From the NCBI GenBank assembly GCA_001314625.1, contig LJSH01000001.1, positions 806,001 to 870,000 of the forward strand: a DNA stretch of 64,000 bases. Direction: 5' to 3'. Below are positions 45,738 to 56,154 of this stretch, one piece after another. Position 1 is the stretch's first letter. Each line of letters opens with the position of its first letter. Under the pieces are notes generated by a model. It did not search any database, was not told the origin of the DNA, and saw only the letters and a list, made by a program, of their open reading frames with translations. The DNA comes from Oceanicaulis sp. HLUCCA04. Lineage in GTDB: Bacteria > Pseudomonadota > Alphaproteobacteria > Caulobacterales > Maricaulaceae. The translations under genes were made by a program, and so were the position numbers.

Positions 45738-46427
45738 TCACGACCCATGGCCAGTGCGTTGATAGCGTTCACGAACAAGTGCCCAGCGCACTTTTCGTTC
45801 ATTTACCATCAGCACCACCTCACCGTCTGGAAATAGCTCTCGAAGGCGCGCGAGGTCGTAACGCTGCTTATGGTAAGTCGGTAGAGGCTCCTGCTCGCAG
45901 TAGGGCACCGTGATGATAAGTTCACGTCCGGCTACGCGGCGCAGCTCCGCCAGCGCGGCATTCATCGCCGAAGTCTCAAGGTGTTCGATCACCTCAAGGC
46001 AGGTCACCACGTCGAATTCTCCGTCGGCGTACGGCATATCTGTAGCGCTCGCATAGGTCATCTTCACCGGGTCTTTGTCTCGGGGCAGGAATTTGCCATG
46101 CGGCTTGACATCGAGACCTTCCACGCGCTCGAATCCGGCGCTCGCCTTCAAAGCGCTGACGAACTGCCCCGCGCCGACCCCGACATCGAGCACAGCGCCG
46201 CCAGACGGCATCATGTCCAGGACAGCTGGCCAGCGAACGTAGTCCGGCCTGCGAAGAAGATTAGGCGAGGACTTCTTATAGACCTTGGCGAAACGTTTGA
46301 GCTCGGCCTCGATCAGTGGGTGCATGTCGCGCCCGTCCATCACCACGGCAGTAACGGCGGCAGGATCAGCGGCGAACTCGGCAACGGTGCTCTGAGCGCC
46401 TGCTTGCAGATTGGATTCTTCAAACAT
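45738..46427 (-). CDS. Class I SAM-dependent methyltransferase
   Basis: The ATG at 46427 has GAGGAAG upstream and gives 229 residues. Motif I is VLDVGVGAGQFVSAL (about residue 95), with DVVTCLEVIEHLE as motif IV. The first 60 residues include HPLIEAELKRFAKVYKKS, which has no known match. It lies between the sulfotransferase and glycosyltransferase genes, so methylation of a sugar or anchor is plausible. Confidence 0.82.
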   Translation of the reverse strand: MFEESNLQAGAQSTVAEFAADPAAVTAVVMDGRDMHPLIEAELKRFAKVYKKSSPNLLRRPDYVRWPAVLDMMPSGGAVLDVGVGAGQFVSALKASAGFERVEGLDVKPHGKFLPRDKDPVKMTYASATDMPYADGEFDVVTCLEVIEHLETSAMNAALAELRRVAGRELIITVPYCEQEPLPTYHKQRYDLARLRELFPDGEVVLMVNERKVRWALVRERYQRTGHGS

Positions 46428-46514
46428 GGTCTTCCTCACGATTGCCGCGGCGGATTTTGCTATTAGCTGAATCACGGCAGAAATGCAGCTATGGTACAAT
46501 GCGCCTGCCGGACG

Positions 46515-49034
46515 TCACTGGCGTCGTGCAGCCAGCACCTTTCGGTAAACATCCGCCACGCGGGCACCGGCAACATCCCAGGTGCGGTTCTCGAGCACCC
46601 AGCGGCGTGCCTCGGAACCTAGCCGTGCGCGCAAAGCCGGATCGAGGATCAGCCGCTCCAGGGCATCAGCGAGCGACTGTACAGAACCTTTGGCAAACTG
46701 AAGGCCGCGCTCTTCGTGTTCCACGATCTCCGCGAGTGCCCTCACGTTCGATACAAGGACAGCCTTTTCCATCGCCATTGCCTCGAACGGCTTAAGGGGC
46801 GAGACAACCTCGCATACCTCCCACGGCTTGCGGGGGAATGGCGCGATATCCACCAGCGAATAGTATGATTCCACCTCCTCGTGCGGCACACGGCCCGGTG
46901 CGATGAATGCCTCGCCGAGACCTGCTTTCTCCGCGCGGTAAATCAGGTCAGGGGTTTCCTTGCCGTCTCCAACCAGCAGCAGGCGAAAATCGATCCCTTT
47001 CGCGCGCAAACGTGCGCATGCGGCGATCAGATCATCAAGACCCTCATAAATCACGTGGGAGCCGATATAGCCAATCACCGGCACGCCCGCGGGTATACCC
47101 AGCCGTTCGGCCAGTGCCTCGTCGCGGGCTTGCGGCAGGAAGCGCGCCGCATCGACACTGTTGTGGACCAGCGTGATCTGGGCTTCCTCTACGCCGCGCG
47201 CGATCAACTCGTCCTTCATGGCCGTTGTAAGGGTGATCGCCGCATCGGCTTCACGGGCACATACCGCTTCAAGCCGCGCCATGCCCCGAAACTGCTGGCT
47301 GCGGCGGAACGCAGGCTCGCGAGATGCCCGCGTGATCTCCCAGAACCCCCTCGCCTCGTAGATGAAGGGCACACCGCAACGCCGCGCCGCGATCAGTGCG
47401 GGAAAGCCCGTCATGTAGTTCGATGCGGCGTGGACAACCGCCGGACGGATCTGACGGATGAACTTTTCAAACTCGTCGGCGGCTTTGTGAATGTATTCCG
47501 GCTCGGTGTGTTCCGGACGGCCGAATACGGTATTGTAAACATAGGTGACGCCATCGATCTCGCAGCTCGGCGGTATCACCTCGGGAACAGATGGACCAAC
47601 ATCGAGATCGTGCGGAAATCCTGGCCGTGTAGCCGGCATCACCTGGATTCCTGCCTTGATCAGTCCAAGGCAAATGCCATGGCTGCGGGTAGCGTATCCG
47701 GCAGACACATAAGGCAATGCGTTGTGCAGGAAGTAGATCGATTTGCCGCTATCGGGCTCAAACGCCGACTCGCCTGGCTTGCCCAGACGTTCCAGCTCAC
47801 CTTCCGCGTTCTCCCAGAGAAACTTCTTGTCGATCAGCTGGGCAATCTTGAGCACGTCCTCGCGTCCTTGCGCGTCGTCCCGGGTACGGAGCTGATCCAC
47901 CACGGCACGGGCTTCTCCAATGCGGCCGCGTCGCGCAAGAAAACGTGCCAACTCCACCATGTGTGATGGCGCGGCGTGTATCTTGACCGCCTTGGACAAC
48001 AGTTCGTGCTGGATTTCGACCTTGCGCATGGAACTAGCCGCTGCAGCGGCATATCCGTATAGCGCCGAGTGTGCATAATCCGGTCGCCCCTCGCCCACGC
48101 GATCGAGCCACTCCTCGAGTTCGCGCATTTTGTTGGCGCTGATCTGCGAACGTGCAAACGCGCGAACACGGGCCCGGTCAACCGGCAGGATGGGCCCGTG
48201 GAGAGGGCTTATCACAACCGGAGCCCCGTCTTTCTCCGGGGCTGGCGCGCCAGCGAACAACGCCGCGCGGGCGAGCGTGCCGTCTGCAGGCGGATTGACC
48301 GCCGTCGGGCGGAATCGATTACGCAATTTACGTACAAGCCCGCCCAACCGGACCATGACATTACGCCCCACGCTGTCCTGCGATGAGGCCAGTGCCAGCA
48401 CCGCCTGGTTCAGAGCAATGACGTCTGCCGCCAGACCGCGGCTCCGTTGGTCAACCTCATTTAGCCTGACCTCGGCACGCCGGGCGCGGATTTCCGCGCT
48501 CTGTATACGCTTAAGCAGTCTGAGCGCGTGCTCGCGCGTCCTGGTCAACCGGAAGTCAGTTGCCTCCAGCCTCTCGTGCACCTGCCAACGGGCCAGTGGA
48601 GCCAACCAATACAGGTTTGGTGATATCAGGGTCAGGTTCGCCGGCGCCTCGACCGGTCGAAAGCGGTTGGCGAGCCGCAACGCCTGATTCTCTGTTACCC
48701 CCGGCCCGTACAACGCCAGTCTTCCATTTTCGGTCAACATCCGGTCAATCAGCCTTGCGAACGCGCGGCCTCCCAGATCAAAAAATACATCACCGTTCGT
48801 CGACGCGACCGAAACGACAATATCAAACGTCTCGCCGGCATTCGCGATGTCTACAAGCGTCTGGCCGCTGTCGGGCAACCAGAATGAAACCTTGAAGCCC
48901 GCCTGCCCCAAAGCGCCGGCTAATTCACTGTCTGGCGATGCGAGTAACAGTGCCGCACCCTCGCGTCCCGCGCCAACCTTGGCAGCGAAGCCATCGCGCG
49001 GCTCCGATAGCGTTTTCATGACGTTGTCGCTCAT
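46515..49034 (-). CDS. Large GT4 glycosyltransferase with N-terminal extension
   Basis: This 839-residue protein has three parts. Residues 1-180 resemble a Rossmann-like, possibly inactive methyltransferase fold. About 180-430 are helical with a coiled-coil and repeat-like segment. The C-terminal part (430-839) is a GT-B glycosyltransferase with NALPYVSAGYATRSHG, YEARGFWEIT (about 560) and the donor-site block SPLKPFEAMAMEK (about 750). The last motif set is shared with the genes at 58680 and 60389. It probably adds a sugar to the polymer made by this locus. Confidence 0.85.
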   Translation of the reverse strand: MSDNVMKTLSEPRDGFAAKVGAGREGAALLLASPDSELAGALGQAGFKVSFWLPDSGQTLVDIANAGETFDIVVSVASTNGDVFFDLGGRAFARLIDRMLTENGRLALYGPGVTENQALRLANRFRPVEAPANLTLISPNLYWLAPLARWQVHERLEATDFRLTRTREHALRLLKRIQSAEIRARRAEVRLNEVDQRSRGLAADVIALNQAVLALASSQDSVGRNVMVRLGGLVRKLRNRFRPTAVNPPADGTLARAALFAGAPAPEKDGAPVVISPLHGPILPVDRARVRAFARSQISANKMRELEEWLDRVGEGRPDYAHSALYGYAAAAASSMRKVEIQHELLSKAVKIHAAPSHMVELARFLARRGRIGEARAVVDQLRTRDDAQGREDVLKIAQLIDKKFLWENAEGELERLGKPGESAFEPDSGKSIYFLHNALPYVSAGYATRSHGICLGLIKAGIQVMPATRPGFPHDLDVGPSVPEVIPPSCEIDGVTYVYNTVFGRPEHTEPEYIHKAADEFEKFIRQIRPAVVHAASNYMTGFPALIAARRCGVPFIYEARGFWEITRASREPAFRRSQQFRGMARLEAVCAREADAAITLTTAMKDELIARGVEEAQITLVHNSVDAARFLPQARDEALAERLGIPAGVPVIGYIGSHVIYEGLDDLIAACARLRAKGIDFRLLLVGDGKETPDLIYRAEKAGLGEAFIAPGRVPHEEVESYYSLVDIAPFPRKPWEVCEVVSPLKPFEAMAMEKAVLVSNVRALAEIVEHEERGLQFAKGSVQSLADALERLILDPALRARLGSEARRWVLENRTWDVAGARVADVYRKVLAARRQ

Positions 49035-49441
49035 AAAGTGTTTGCCTTGCTATTGTGGACGGAACAGGCGCTTGAGGCCTGCAAAGGAAGGCGCTCTCCC
49101 CGAGGTTCAAGCTGCTTTGGCCATACTCAACACGCGCCGCGCAAAATACCCCAAGTAGACACGACGGAACTTGCAGAATTTGGCCCCACAACCAGTCTTA
49201 ACACCGCAGCGAATGCCCCCAGCCTTGATGGTTGTTTTGGTAACGATGGGGACTGTAACTGGCAAGAGGCGAACCGGCCACCGGGGCGGTTTTCGTAGTG
49301 ATTGCTGTAGAACTACGCGCCTCGAGCTTGGCCCACGGGCCACCATGCCGGCTGCGAAAGAATCTGAAGCCATTGCGCACGATCAACGCGAGTCCTGCGA
49401 GGACTAGGCGCTGCCTTGGCATGGCGATTGCCGTGAGACGC
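49035..49441. other. Intergenic region, about 400 bases, without a convincing gene
   Basis: Frames on both strands are interrupted or short. One minus-strand frame includes RNGFRFFRSRHGG, which could be a decayed coding remnant, but no start or family supports it. The promoter of the large glycosyltransferase gene should lie near 49040-49150. Confidence 0.45.
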
Positions 49442-51422
49442 TCAGTCAGAGGCTTGTTCTGCCGCGAGCGCGAAACGTCTCTCCAGCTCATTGGCAAGAG
49501 TGCGGCTGAATGTAGCGGTGAAATGGCCGCTATCGCGCCAGACCAGTACATTCCCAATAACCGGCGGGCATTCGGTTTGCGTGCAGAACGCATCCGTCAT
49601 ATCCACCACAGGAACCCCAAGCTCTGTCGCCGCCTGGTAGGCGAGGTCATCACCGCTCAGCGCCGACACCCGAGGCGTAATACAATCACCGCCACCAGCA
49701 AGACATTGTGGAGCATCGTTATCCATTCGCGGGTTGTTTCGCAGGACAATGACGCGGAGCCCCGCGTCCCTTAACTGAGCCAAGGTGTCGCGCGCCGACC
49801 GGGCGAAGCGCTCCCGCAAAACGTCGGTGTCCTCGCCCGGACCATATGCCACACCGCCAGAGCTGTAAGAAACGACGACGAAGTCGGGCGCATCTTCTCG
49901 AAGAGTATCAATCACGGCAGCCACCCATTGCGAGCACTCGGTATATGGACGCCGCCCGATCCGCGCCGTTTCGAGCACGAACCGGCAGGCCGACTTCGTA
50001 TGAACGATCAGTGTGCCTTGATTGCGTTCCGCCAGCTCTTGGAAGGCCGGGACGAAGCTGGCCGCGTGCGAGTTTCCCAAGAGCGCAATGACAGGACCAC
50101 CTCGCCCGGGCCCGTAGCGGCAGGGGATCGGCACAACGCCTTCCGGCCTCACCTGACAGCCGTCGCCATACACGTCCGCCCGATCGTCACGAACGAGACG
50201 GAGTGACGGCACAAAATCGACGTTCTCTGGTGCGGCTACACCGTCAGTTAGCACCAACGCTCCAGGGTGGTCGGTCTGCATTCCGTTTTCGGGATTGAGC
50301 AGGCGCGGGAGATAGGCGGCTCCGGCGGCCAGCAGCGGCAACGCGATTGCCGCCACACCAAGAGGAGCAACGACCGTCCGGGTCTGGTGATGCCGCCCAC
50401 GAAAGGGTTGTTCTATGAGATAGTAACTCGCTGCCCCCAGTCCGATGGACGCCGCCGCCAGCACAATGCCTTCAACAGCCGATAGCTGCGCATCAGCCAC
50501 TCGGAGATAGAAGAAGATCACTGGCCAGTGAACCAGATAGATCGAATAGGACCAGTCTCCGATTGATCTGAACCCGGCATTGCGGATAGCAAGGCGCCAG
50601 GTCCAACTGCGCTGTGTATCGCTGAAATAAATAAATCCTGCAGCTAGCGCGACCGGCGCGACGGCAACAGCACCCGGAAACGCCATTGATGCGTCAATAA
50701 GAAATATGCACGCCACAAGCCCTGAAATGCAAAACCACGAAATCGCTTCGGACACCCGGTGATCAAACCGGACCTTCGGGGCGAAAGATAAAAGGCCACC
50801 TGCCGCCAGCTCCCAAAACCGGACCTGCGACAAGTAGTAGACATCGGCACCCAAAATCACGCCATAATAGAGCGACGCTCCAAGTGAAATAGTAAATATG
50901 ATCAATATACCTGCAAATATAAACTCGCGGGAGCGAATTTTTAAAATTCCGCCGACCAGCCCAAACGCCAATACTATAAAGGGGAAGCCTATATAAAACT
51001 GCTCTTCAATCGACAACGACCAGAAATGCATAAGCGGCGAATGTTCCGCCGCCAAAAAATAATCCTGGCCGCGGGAATGCAGGCTAAAATTCTGAAAATA
51101 AAATGCAGATGAAATCAGCTCGAAAGTCGTTTCATACAAAATATCTTCTGCAAAAAAATATACCAATAAAAAAAACAGTCAGTGTTGATAGGGCTGCCGG
51201 AAAAAGTCTTACCGCTCTCTTTTTGTAAAATCTATAAAAATCAATGCTATTTTTACTTGAAAATTCGTCTGCCAAAATTCTCGTGATCAGAAAGCCGGAA
51301 ATGACGAAGAATGCATCGACCCCGATGAAACCGCCGGGGAAAGCCGCAGGCCAAATGTGAAAGAGCAGAACGGCGCTGACCGCGAACGCCCTTAGAGATT
51401 GAATATCCTGATTGATCTTCAC
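49442..51422 (-). pseudogene. Acyltransferase-3/SGNH O-acetyltransferase (OafA type), broken by a frameshift
   Basis: Two minus-strand frames together make one OafA-like protein of about 660 residues. Frame 1 (51422 to about 51175, GTG start with GAGGGGG upstream) has DIQSLRAFAVSAVLLFHIW, GVDAFFVISGFLITR and RRAVRLFPA. Frame 2 (from about 51166) continues with VYFFAEDI, then FWSLSIEEQFYI, and ends in an SGNH domain with GNSHAASF and DSGHF. The break lies in a run of eight A (51168-51175). Losing one base would restore LLVYFF. It may be a phase switch, a sequencing error or a true mutation. Confidence 0.75.
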
Positions 51423-51511
51423 AAACGCCCCCTCTACGAGTTGTGGCTGCACATCGCCCGCAATTTCCAATCGTCAGCCTGCTGTGCATTGCAGTGCCTC
51501 GGGAGAAAAAA

Positions 51512-52774
51512 TTGACCAGAGTTTCGGTATCATACGGCTTTTTCGGCAGCAATCTGGGCGATGTTGCTGTCACCATGGGAGCCGTCGCCTTAATCAAGCA
51601 TTTTGTGCCGGACGCCAACATCAAAATCATCTCCCCTCCCCTGACAGAACGCTCACGTCCCTCCTGGCGCCGATTTAAAAAGGAGCTCGATGACGTCAAC
51701 CGCCACACCTTTGATCATCGCCTGCTAACCTTCGCACTCGACACGCCGCCTTGCGAAGATTTCATTGATGAGATGCTCAAACCCGGCCCGATTAGAGATC
51801 AGCTGGCCCGTTCGGCCGGCGTTCATGATGCTGATATGGTTGTGTACTCGGGAGGGGAGCATTTATTTTCGTATGGTGGAGCTCGCGAAGACTGGAGCTT
51901 GCTGGGGCGGCTTTTGCCTGTGCTTTTGGCACCAGATTCAGCGATTTGCTTGTCGATGCCGACCACTTTCGGTCCTTTTGAAAGTCCGGTTTCAAAGGAG
52001 TTGATAGCACGCGTTTCAAGGCGGATCAGCGCGCCCATCGCCCGTGACAAACGGTCCCTTGCCGCGTTTCCCGGACACATTGACCTTGGATTGGATCCCG
52101 CCTTTTTCCTTTCATATGGAAAGGTTACCAGCGAACCGGAGCTTGCAAGGGCCATCACCAATGCGAACCCGACAAAAGATGGGCCAGTGGCACTAGTGAC
52201 AAGACGCCAGCATGCCGGCCTGCGTGCCGGCCCCAACAAGACAAAAGCCTTGCGTGCCAAGGTCGCCGACGGGCAAGGCGCTCAGCAATTCGATTTCAAA
52301 TATTCCGCGAGCCTCATCGAGAAAATCAACGAGTCGGGCCGTGAAACCAAGGTGTTGGTACAATGCGACGCCGATTACGAAATGGCAGCGCTGCTAGGAA
52401 AGAGATTTAAAGACATCCATATAGAACAGCCAAAGACACTTCCTGAATATATAACGGCACTTTCTAATTGCTCTGGATGCATATCATCACGGTTTCATTC
52501 TGTTATATTTTCCGCAATAACACGAGTGCCCACCGTAGGCTTCTATTATAAGAATCATGGGCACAAAATGCCCGGCTTGCTCGAAGCACTCGATCGGCCT
52601 GACCTGGCATTTGACGCCGAAACCACTGCACCGGACATAGTTGTAGCCGCTCTCTCAACGGCGATTTCCGAAGGCCCGCTCCCGGTGAGCAGTGCGCAGA
52701 ATCATACGATGGAATTGCTCACCCGCGCGTTCGGAGGCGGGCAGCAAGCAGTGGAAAAGCCACCGACGTCCTAG
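51512..52774 (+). CDS. Polysaccharide pyruvyl transferase family protein
   Basis: The TTG at 51512 with GGGAG upstream is the likely start, giving 420 residues; an upstream GTG has no ribosome-binding site. The family is visible in VSYGFFGSNLGDVAVTMGA at the N-terminus, VVYSGGEHLFSYGG, and SSRFHSVIFSAITRVPTVGFYYK near the C-terminus. Members add pyruvate ketals or act as glycosyltransferase-like enzymes on exopolysaccharide. It is divergent from the acyltransferase gene and convergent with the heparinase-like gene. Confidence 0.85.
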   Translation: MTRVSVSYGFFGSNLGDVAVTMGAVALIKHFVPDANIKIISPPLTERSRPSWRRFKKELDDVNRHTFDHRLLTFALDTPPCEDFIDEMLKPGPIRDQLARSAGVHDADMVVYSGGEHLFSYGGAREDWSLLGRLLPVLLAPDSAICLSMPTTFGPFESPVSKELIARVSRRISAPIARDKRSLAAFPGHIDLGLDPAFFLSYGKVTSEPELARAITNANPTKDGPVALVTRRQHAGLRAGPNKTKALRAKVADGQGAQQFDFKYSASLIEKINESGRETKVLVQCDADYEMAALLGKRFKDIHIEQPKTLPEYITALSNCSGCISSRFHSVIFSAITRVPTVGFYYKNHGHKMPGLLEALDRPDLAFDAETTAPDIVVAALSTAISEGPLPVSSAQNHTMELLTRAFGGGQQAVEKPPTS

Positions 52775-54348
52775 TCCGTTGAGCGTCTGGTTTTCTTGCT
52801 CAACCCGGTATCCAGTGACTTGATTTCAATACGCCATTGCAATTTCACCTTCCTACCCGAGCGGCGCAAGGCGAGAGTATGGCAAGGTTCCAGCTGCCGA
52901 TATTCGCGAGATCGCCAGCCATATCGGGGCTCGATCGAGCCATAATAATGAATGAGCGTCCCGCCCTTCCACGACACACGCACCTTTGTCATACCGCGTT
53001 GAATAACGATCGTTGACCGCTGCAGCTTTCGCACCCTTGCCTTACCGTCGATCTGCAGCAGACTTTCGACCGCATGGCGGGTGAGATTTTCCACGTTATC
53101 GTTAATTTCGAGAAGAACGCCGGGCCGATAAAGAAGCTGCCGCGACTGCCGGAAGAGGCCCGGGCGATGCACTTTTCCCTGTATTTCCAGACCATTTTGG
53201 TCACAAGCATAAACGCTCGTAATGCCGCTACCGGATGCCGGCCATTCGATTGAGTCTGGTGCTGGCAACTGCGTGGCAAGCGATACGGTGTTGTGTGCGC
53301 GGCACGAAACAATGAAGTCACGCAAATCGTTCTTGTCGTAGCTGTACTTTCCTCCATCTATAAATAGAGGGGCCGCCGAATCTGACCAGATAAATGACAA
53401 ATCGTCAGCGTGCTTGTGCGTTGATGAGTGCGCTGCTGAATGCGCTATAAACACTTCACCTTTTCGCCGTGATATTACATATCCATCTTCAGAATAATCA
53501 GAAAGATGAACATTCTTTCCAGCCAAAACAGCATTTCTTTCTTTGATTTTTATTTTAAATTTGCGTGACGTACTTGTATCCCCGATCTGGAAAAGTACGT
53601 TGCCTGGCCCAACAAATTTCTCGGTCAAAGCGTCGGCACGCTCGAGCAACCCGGACAATCGCTCGGTGCGCAACGCTGCGGGCAGTCGCAAAAGTTCACG
53701 CGTTACAAACGCATGGTACTCTGGCGAATGCTCCATATGAATCCCACGCGGCGTAAACCATTTGGTTGTCCGATCTTCGAGAAAGTCGCGCGCCAGAGCG
53801 CACGCACCGGCCCCAGCTTCGCCGCCAAAGGCCAGCCCCGCTGCATAAAGACCGACGATCTGAAAAAGCGCATGATTATTTCGCGCCAGAAAATCTGGGT
53901 TGCCAAGCGCTTCCATGTGTTCGCTCGCTAGCGCCCTGAGGATGTTCAACTCGCTGGCCTCAACCGGAAAATTGCCAGCTTCGGCGTGCTGCAGTACATA
54001 AGCGATACGTCCGGCTCGGAGCCCACTTGCCATATCGTGGTTGGCAAACTCACTTGCAGTTCCTTCGAGTTGTGCCCGCCTCCAGTCGAGAATCCAGCTG
54101 AGCGCATATCGCAGCGCTTCTGGTTTGCCGGTGCGAATATGCTTGTCCAGAGCGGGGTCAATGGCCCTCAAGGCGTGCAGATTGAAGCACCAGTTGCGGT
54201 CGTTAAACGGGTCCTGCCCCCAGTCTATAGGCGGCTTCAGGCGCAGCGAGTCACCGTCTTTGCGAAAGACAGTTCCAAGCCGTTTCGTCTGCCCAAACGA
54301 CCGGGCGAGCAACAGGAACAGCATGTCGCGGGTGATTGCAGTTTCCAT
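52771..54348 (-). CDS. Heparinase II/III family protein
   Basis: This 525-residue protein has an alpha/alpha-toroid N-terminal domain (NNHALFQIVGLYAAGLAF, HMEHSPEYHAF) and a beta-sandwich with SSTHKHADDLSFIW (about 307-320), the family's conserved block. No signal peptide is obvious. The family includes lyases and hydrolases of heparin, alginate and related uronic-acid polymers. Inside a capsule-type locus it could process or release the polymer. The last 4 bases overlap the convergent pyruvyl-transferase gene. Confidence 0.85.
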   Translation of the reverse strand: METAITRDMLFLLLARSFGQTKRLGTVFRKDGDSLRLKPPIDWGQDPFNDRNWCFNLHALRAIDPALDKHIRTGKPEALRYALSWILDWRRAQLEGTASEFANHDMASGLRAGRIAYVLQHAEAGNFPVEASELNILRALASEHMEALGNPDFLARNNHALFQIVGLYAAGLAFGGEAGAGACALARDFLEDRTTKWFTPRGIHMEHSPEYHAFVTRELLRLPAALRTERLSGLLERADALTEKFVGPGNVLFQIGDTSTSRKFKIKIKERNAVLAGKNVHLSDYSEDGYVISRRKGEVFIAHSAAHSSTHKHADDLSFIWSDSAAPLFIDGGKYSYDKNDLRDFIVSCRAHNTVSLATQLPAPDSIEWPASGSGITSVYACDQNGLEIQGKVHRPGLFRQSRQLLYRPGVLLEINDNVENLTRHAVESLLQIDGKARVRKLQRSTIVIQRGMTKVRVSWKGGTLIHYYGSIEPRYGWRSREYRQLEPCHTLALRRSGRKVKLQWRIEIKSLDTGLSKKTRRSTD

Positions 54349-54568
54349 TGTGCCGAGGGCTTTCCTTGCGTTGTTCAGCCTACAGCGAAGTTAGCTGCCG
54401 AAGCTTTGACCAAACTTGCATCGCGGTCGGGTTCAACTTGCCCGCTTGATCATTCTGTAGATCAGGCTGAGGTGTCATGCCGTTTACGGCGTACTTTTCT
54501 GGCGCAACCTCCCCATAGAAGTGGGAAGGTTTTGGCAACACCGCGAAATGCCGACGGCAGGAGCGTAC

Positions 54569-55366
54569 TTATTCGTCCATATTCTCGTCGATCTGCAAGC
54601 CGGCCTCAGCTTGTCCCTCGATCTCTGCCTTCGCCGCGAGCACGTCTTTCAACCTGCCGCTCATCCGCATAACCCCGCGATCCAGCCAGATCGCCTTGGT
54701 GCAGAATTTGCGGATCAGCCCTATATTCTGGGAGGCGAGCACGAAAATGCGCGAGTTCTCGAGCATCCCTTCAACGCGCTTGCGGGCCTTTTTCTGAAAT
54801 TCGGGATCACCGGCGCCAAACACCTCGTCGATCAGCAGGATTTCGGGTTTCAGCGAGCTGACGATAGAAAAACCGAGGCGCGTCCTCATGCCCGTCGAAT
54901 AGGCGCTGATCGGCAGATCGAGATAATTGCCAAGCTCGGAGAAATCGGCAATTTCCGCAGCAAGAGCCGGGATGTCCTTCAACGGCACATCGTAAAGCAT
55001 GCTGGCAAAACGGATATTCTCCCAGCCGGTCGCTTCGTTGCGCAAACCAAGTCCGGAGGAGAACAGGCATGTCACCCGCCCCTGAACCTCCATATGCCCG
55101 GACGAAGCGTGATAGATGCCAGCCAGCAGGCGCAGCAAGGTAGTCTTGCCACTGCCATTGCGGCCGATGATCGCGACTTGCTCGCCATCGCGTATATCAA
55201 GACTGATATTATCCAGCGCGGCGATGCTCGCCTTGCCAGCGCCTTTGGTGATCCTTGCTCCGACGAGCGCCTGCGCTGTCGAAAGCTTTCCCCAGACGCC
55301 GGAATGGCGAACGGGCAGGTCCAGGCAGACATCCTTCAGATGAATGTAGGGCTTGCTACTGGCCAT
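54569..55366 (-). CDS. Polysaccharide ABC exporter, ATP-binding subunit (KpsT/Wzt-like)
   Basis: The ATG at 55366 overlaps the permease stop (TGATG) and gives 265 residues. It has Walker A GRNGSGKTTLLRLL (about 72), the export-type signature YSTGMRTRLGFS and Walker B LLIDEVFGAGDPEF (about 175). It is short, like KpsT, and has no C-terminal carbohydrate-binding extension as in Wzt. It should drive export of the polymer across the inner membrane. Confidence 0.93.
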   Translation of the reverse strand: MASSKPYIHLKDVCLDLPVRHSGVWGKLSTAQALVGARITKGAGKASIAALDNISLDIRDGEQVAIIGRNGSGKTTLLRLLAGIYHASSGHMEVQGRVTCLFSSGLGLRNEATGWENIRFASMLYDVPLKDIPALAAEIADFSELGNYLDLPISAYSTGMRTRLGFSIVSSLKPEILLIDEVFGAGDPEFQKKARKRVEGMLENSRIFVLASQNIGLIRKFCTKAIWLDRGVMRMSGRLKDVLAAKAEIEGQAEAGLQIDENMDE

Positions 55367-56154
55367 CAGACGAGCGCCGAAATGCGAGGGCGGATGAGAC
55401 TGAACAGCACCACGCCCACAATCCAGAAACCAACCAGGCAAGCCGCGACAACGAGGTAGTCCAGCATGGTCGGCATATTCCCGCGCAAGGGCTCGCGCAC
55501 GACGTTCAGAAAGTAAGTGAAAGGATTATAGGTCGATAACAGGCCACGAAACCCGCCGCGCGTTTCCGCGACCCAGAATACTGGCGTCATGAAAAACAAA
55601 AGCCGGGTCATGGCTGCGATGGCCAATGAAAGGTCATGCACGACCACGCACGCCGTGCCGACGGCAAGTGCAAGCCCGGTGAATGCCGCGCTAACGAGAA
55701 CCACGCCCGCGCAGGCGACTATCAGCTCCATCAGGTTCGGCCACTGATTGGTATAGACAATGGCGATCAGGATGATCGGCGCCGCGAAACACGCCAATAT
55801 GATCTGCTTGTAGAATAGCCGGAATACGTAGAGCGATATGGGATGTGGAACGTTCTTTATCAGCCCTGCCTGCTTGGAGAACGTCGTCGATCCGTCAACC
55901 AGCCCAATCGAAATAAACTGGTAAACGGTAACACCGGCCGAAACATAGATAGCGTAGTCGACAACATCCTGACCCCGCAGATCGCGGAACAGCAGATACA
56001 GGACCAGTACCAGAAGGCCAATCTGCAAGCTCGCCCAAACAAGGCCCAGATAGGAGCTGCGTAACGGCATCACCGTATCGTTCCAGCTCAATGCTAAGCC
56101 GAGCTGCCAGCGCCGGATTCCCCCTGCGAGGTCCTGAAACGGCGTGCGGATCAT
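55366..56154 (-). CDS. Polysaccharide ABC exporter, permease subunit (KpsM/Wzm-like)
   Basis: This 262-residue ABC-2-type permease has six predicted helices and blocks such as RSSYLGLVWASLQIGLLVLV and TRLLFFMTPVFWV. The ATG at 56154 overlaps the wecC stop (TGATG); a GTG one codon earlier is also possible. The gene is coupled at both ends, so wecB, wecC, permease and ATPase probably form one transcript. Confidence 0.93.
   Translation of the reverse strand: MIRTPFQDLAGGIRRWQLGLALSWNDTVMPLRSSYLGLVWASLQIGLLVLVLYLLFRDLRGQDVVDYAIYVSAGVTVYQFISIGLVDGSTTFSKQAGLIKNVPHPISLYVFRLFYKQIILACFAAPIILIAIVYTNQWPNLMELIVACAGVVLVSAAFTGLALAVGTACVVVHDLSLAIAAMTRLLFFMTPVFWVAETRGGFRGLLSTYNPFTYFLNVVREPLRGNMPTMLDYLVVAACLVGFWIVGVVLFSLIRPRISALV

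Noticed and set aside
49198-49593. Possible small gene on the minus strand upstream of the large glycosyltransferase
   Set aside because: It overlaps the SGNH gene's end, has no ribosome-binding site and no family match; kept only as a possible remnant.
54508-54536. Terminator-like hairpin near the exporter ATPase gene
   Set aside because: The stem AACCTCCCCA / TGGGAAGGTT has a bulge and only a short T run; direction relative to either neighbour is unclear.
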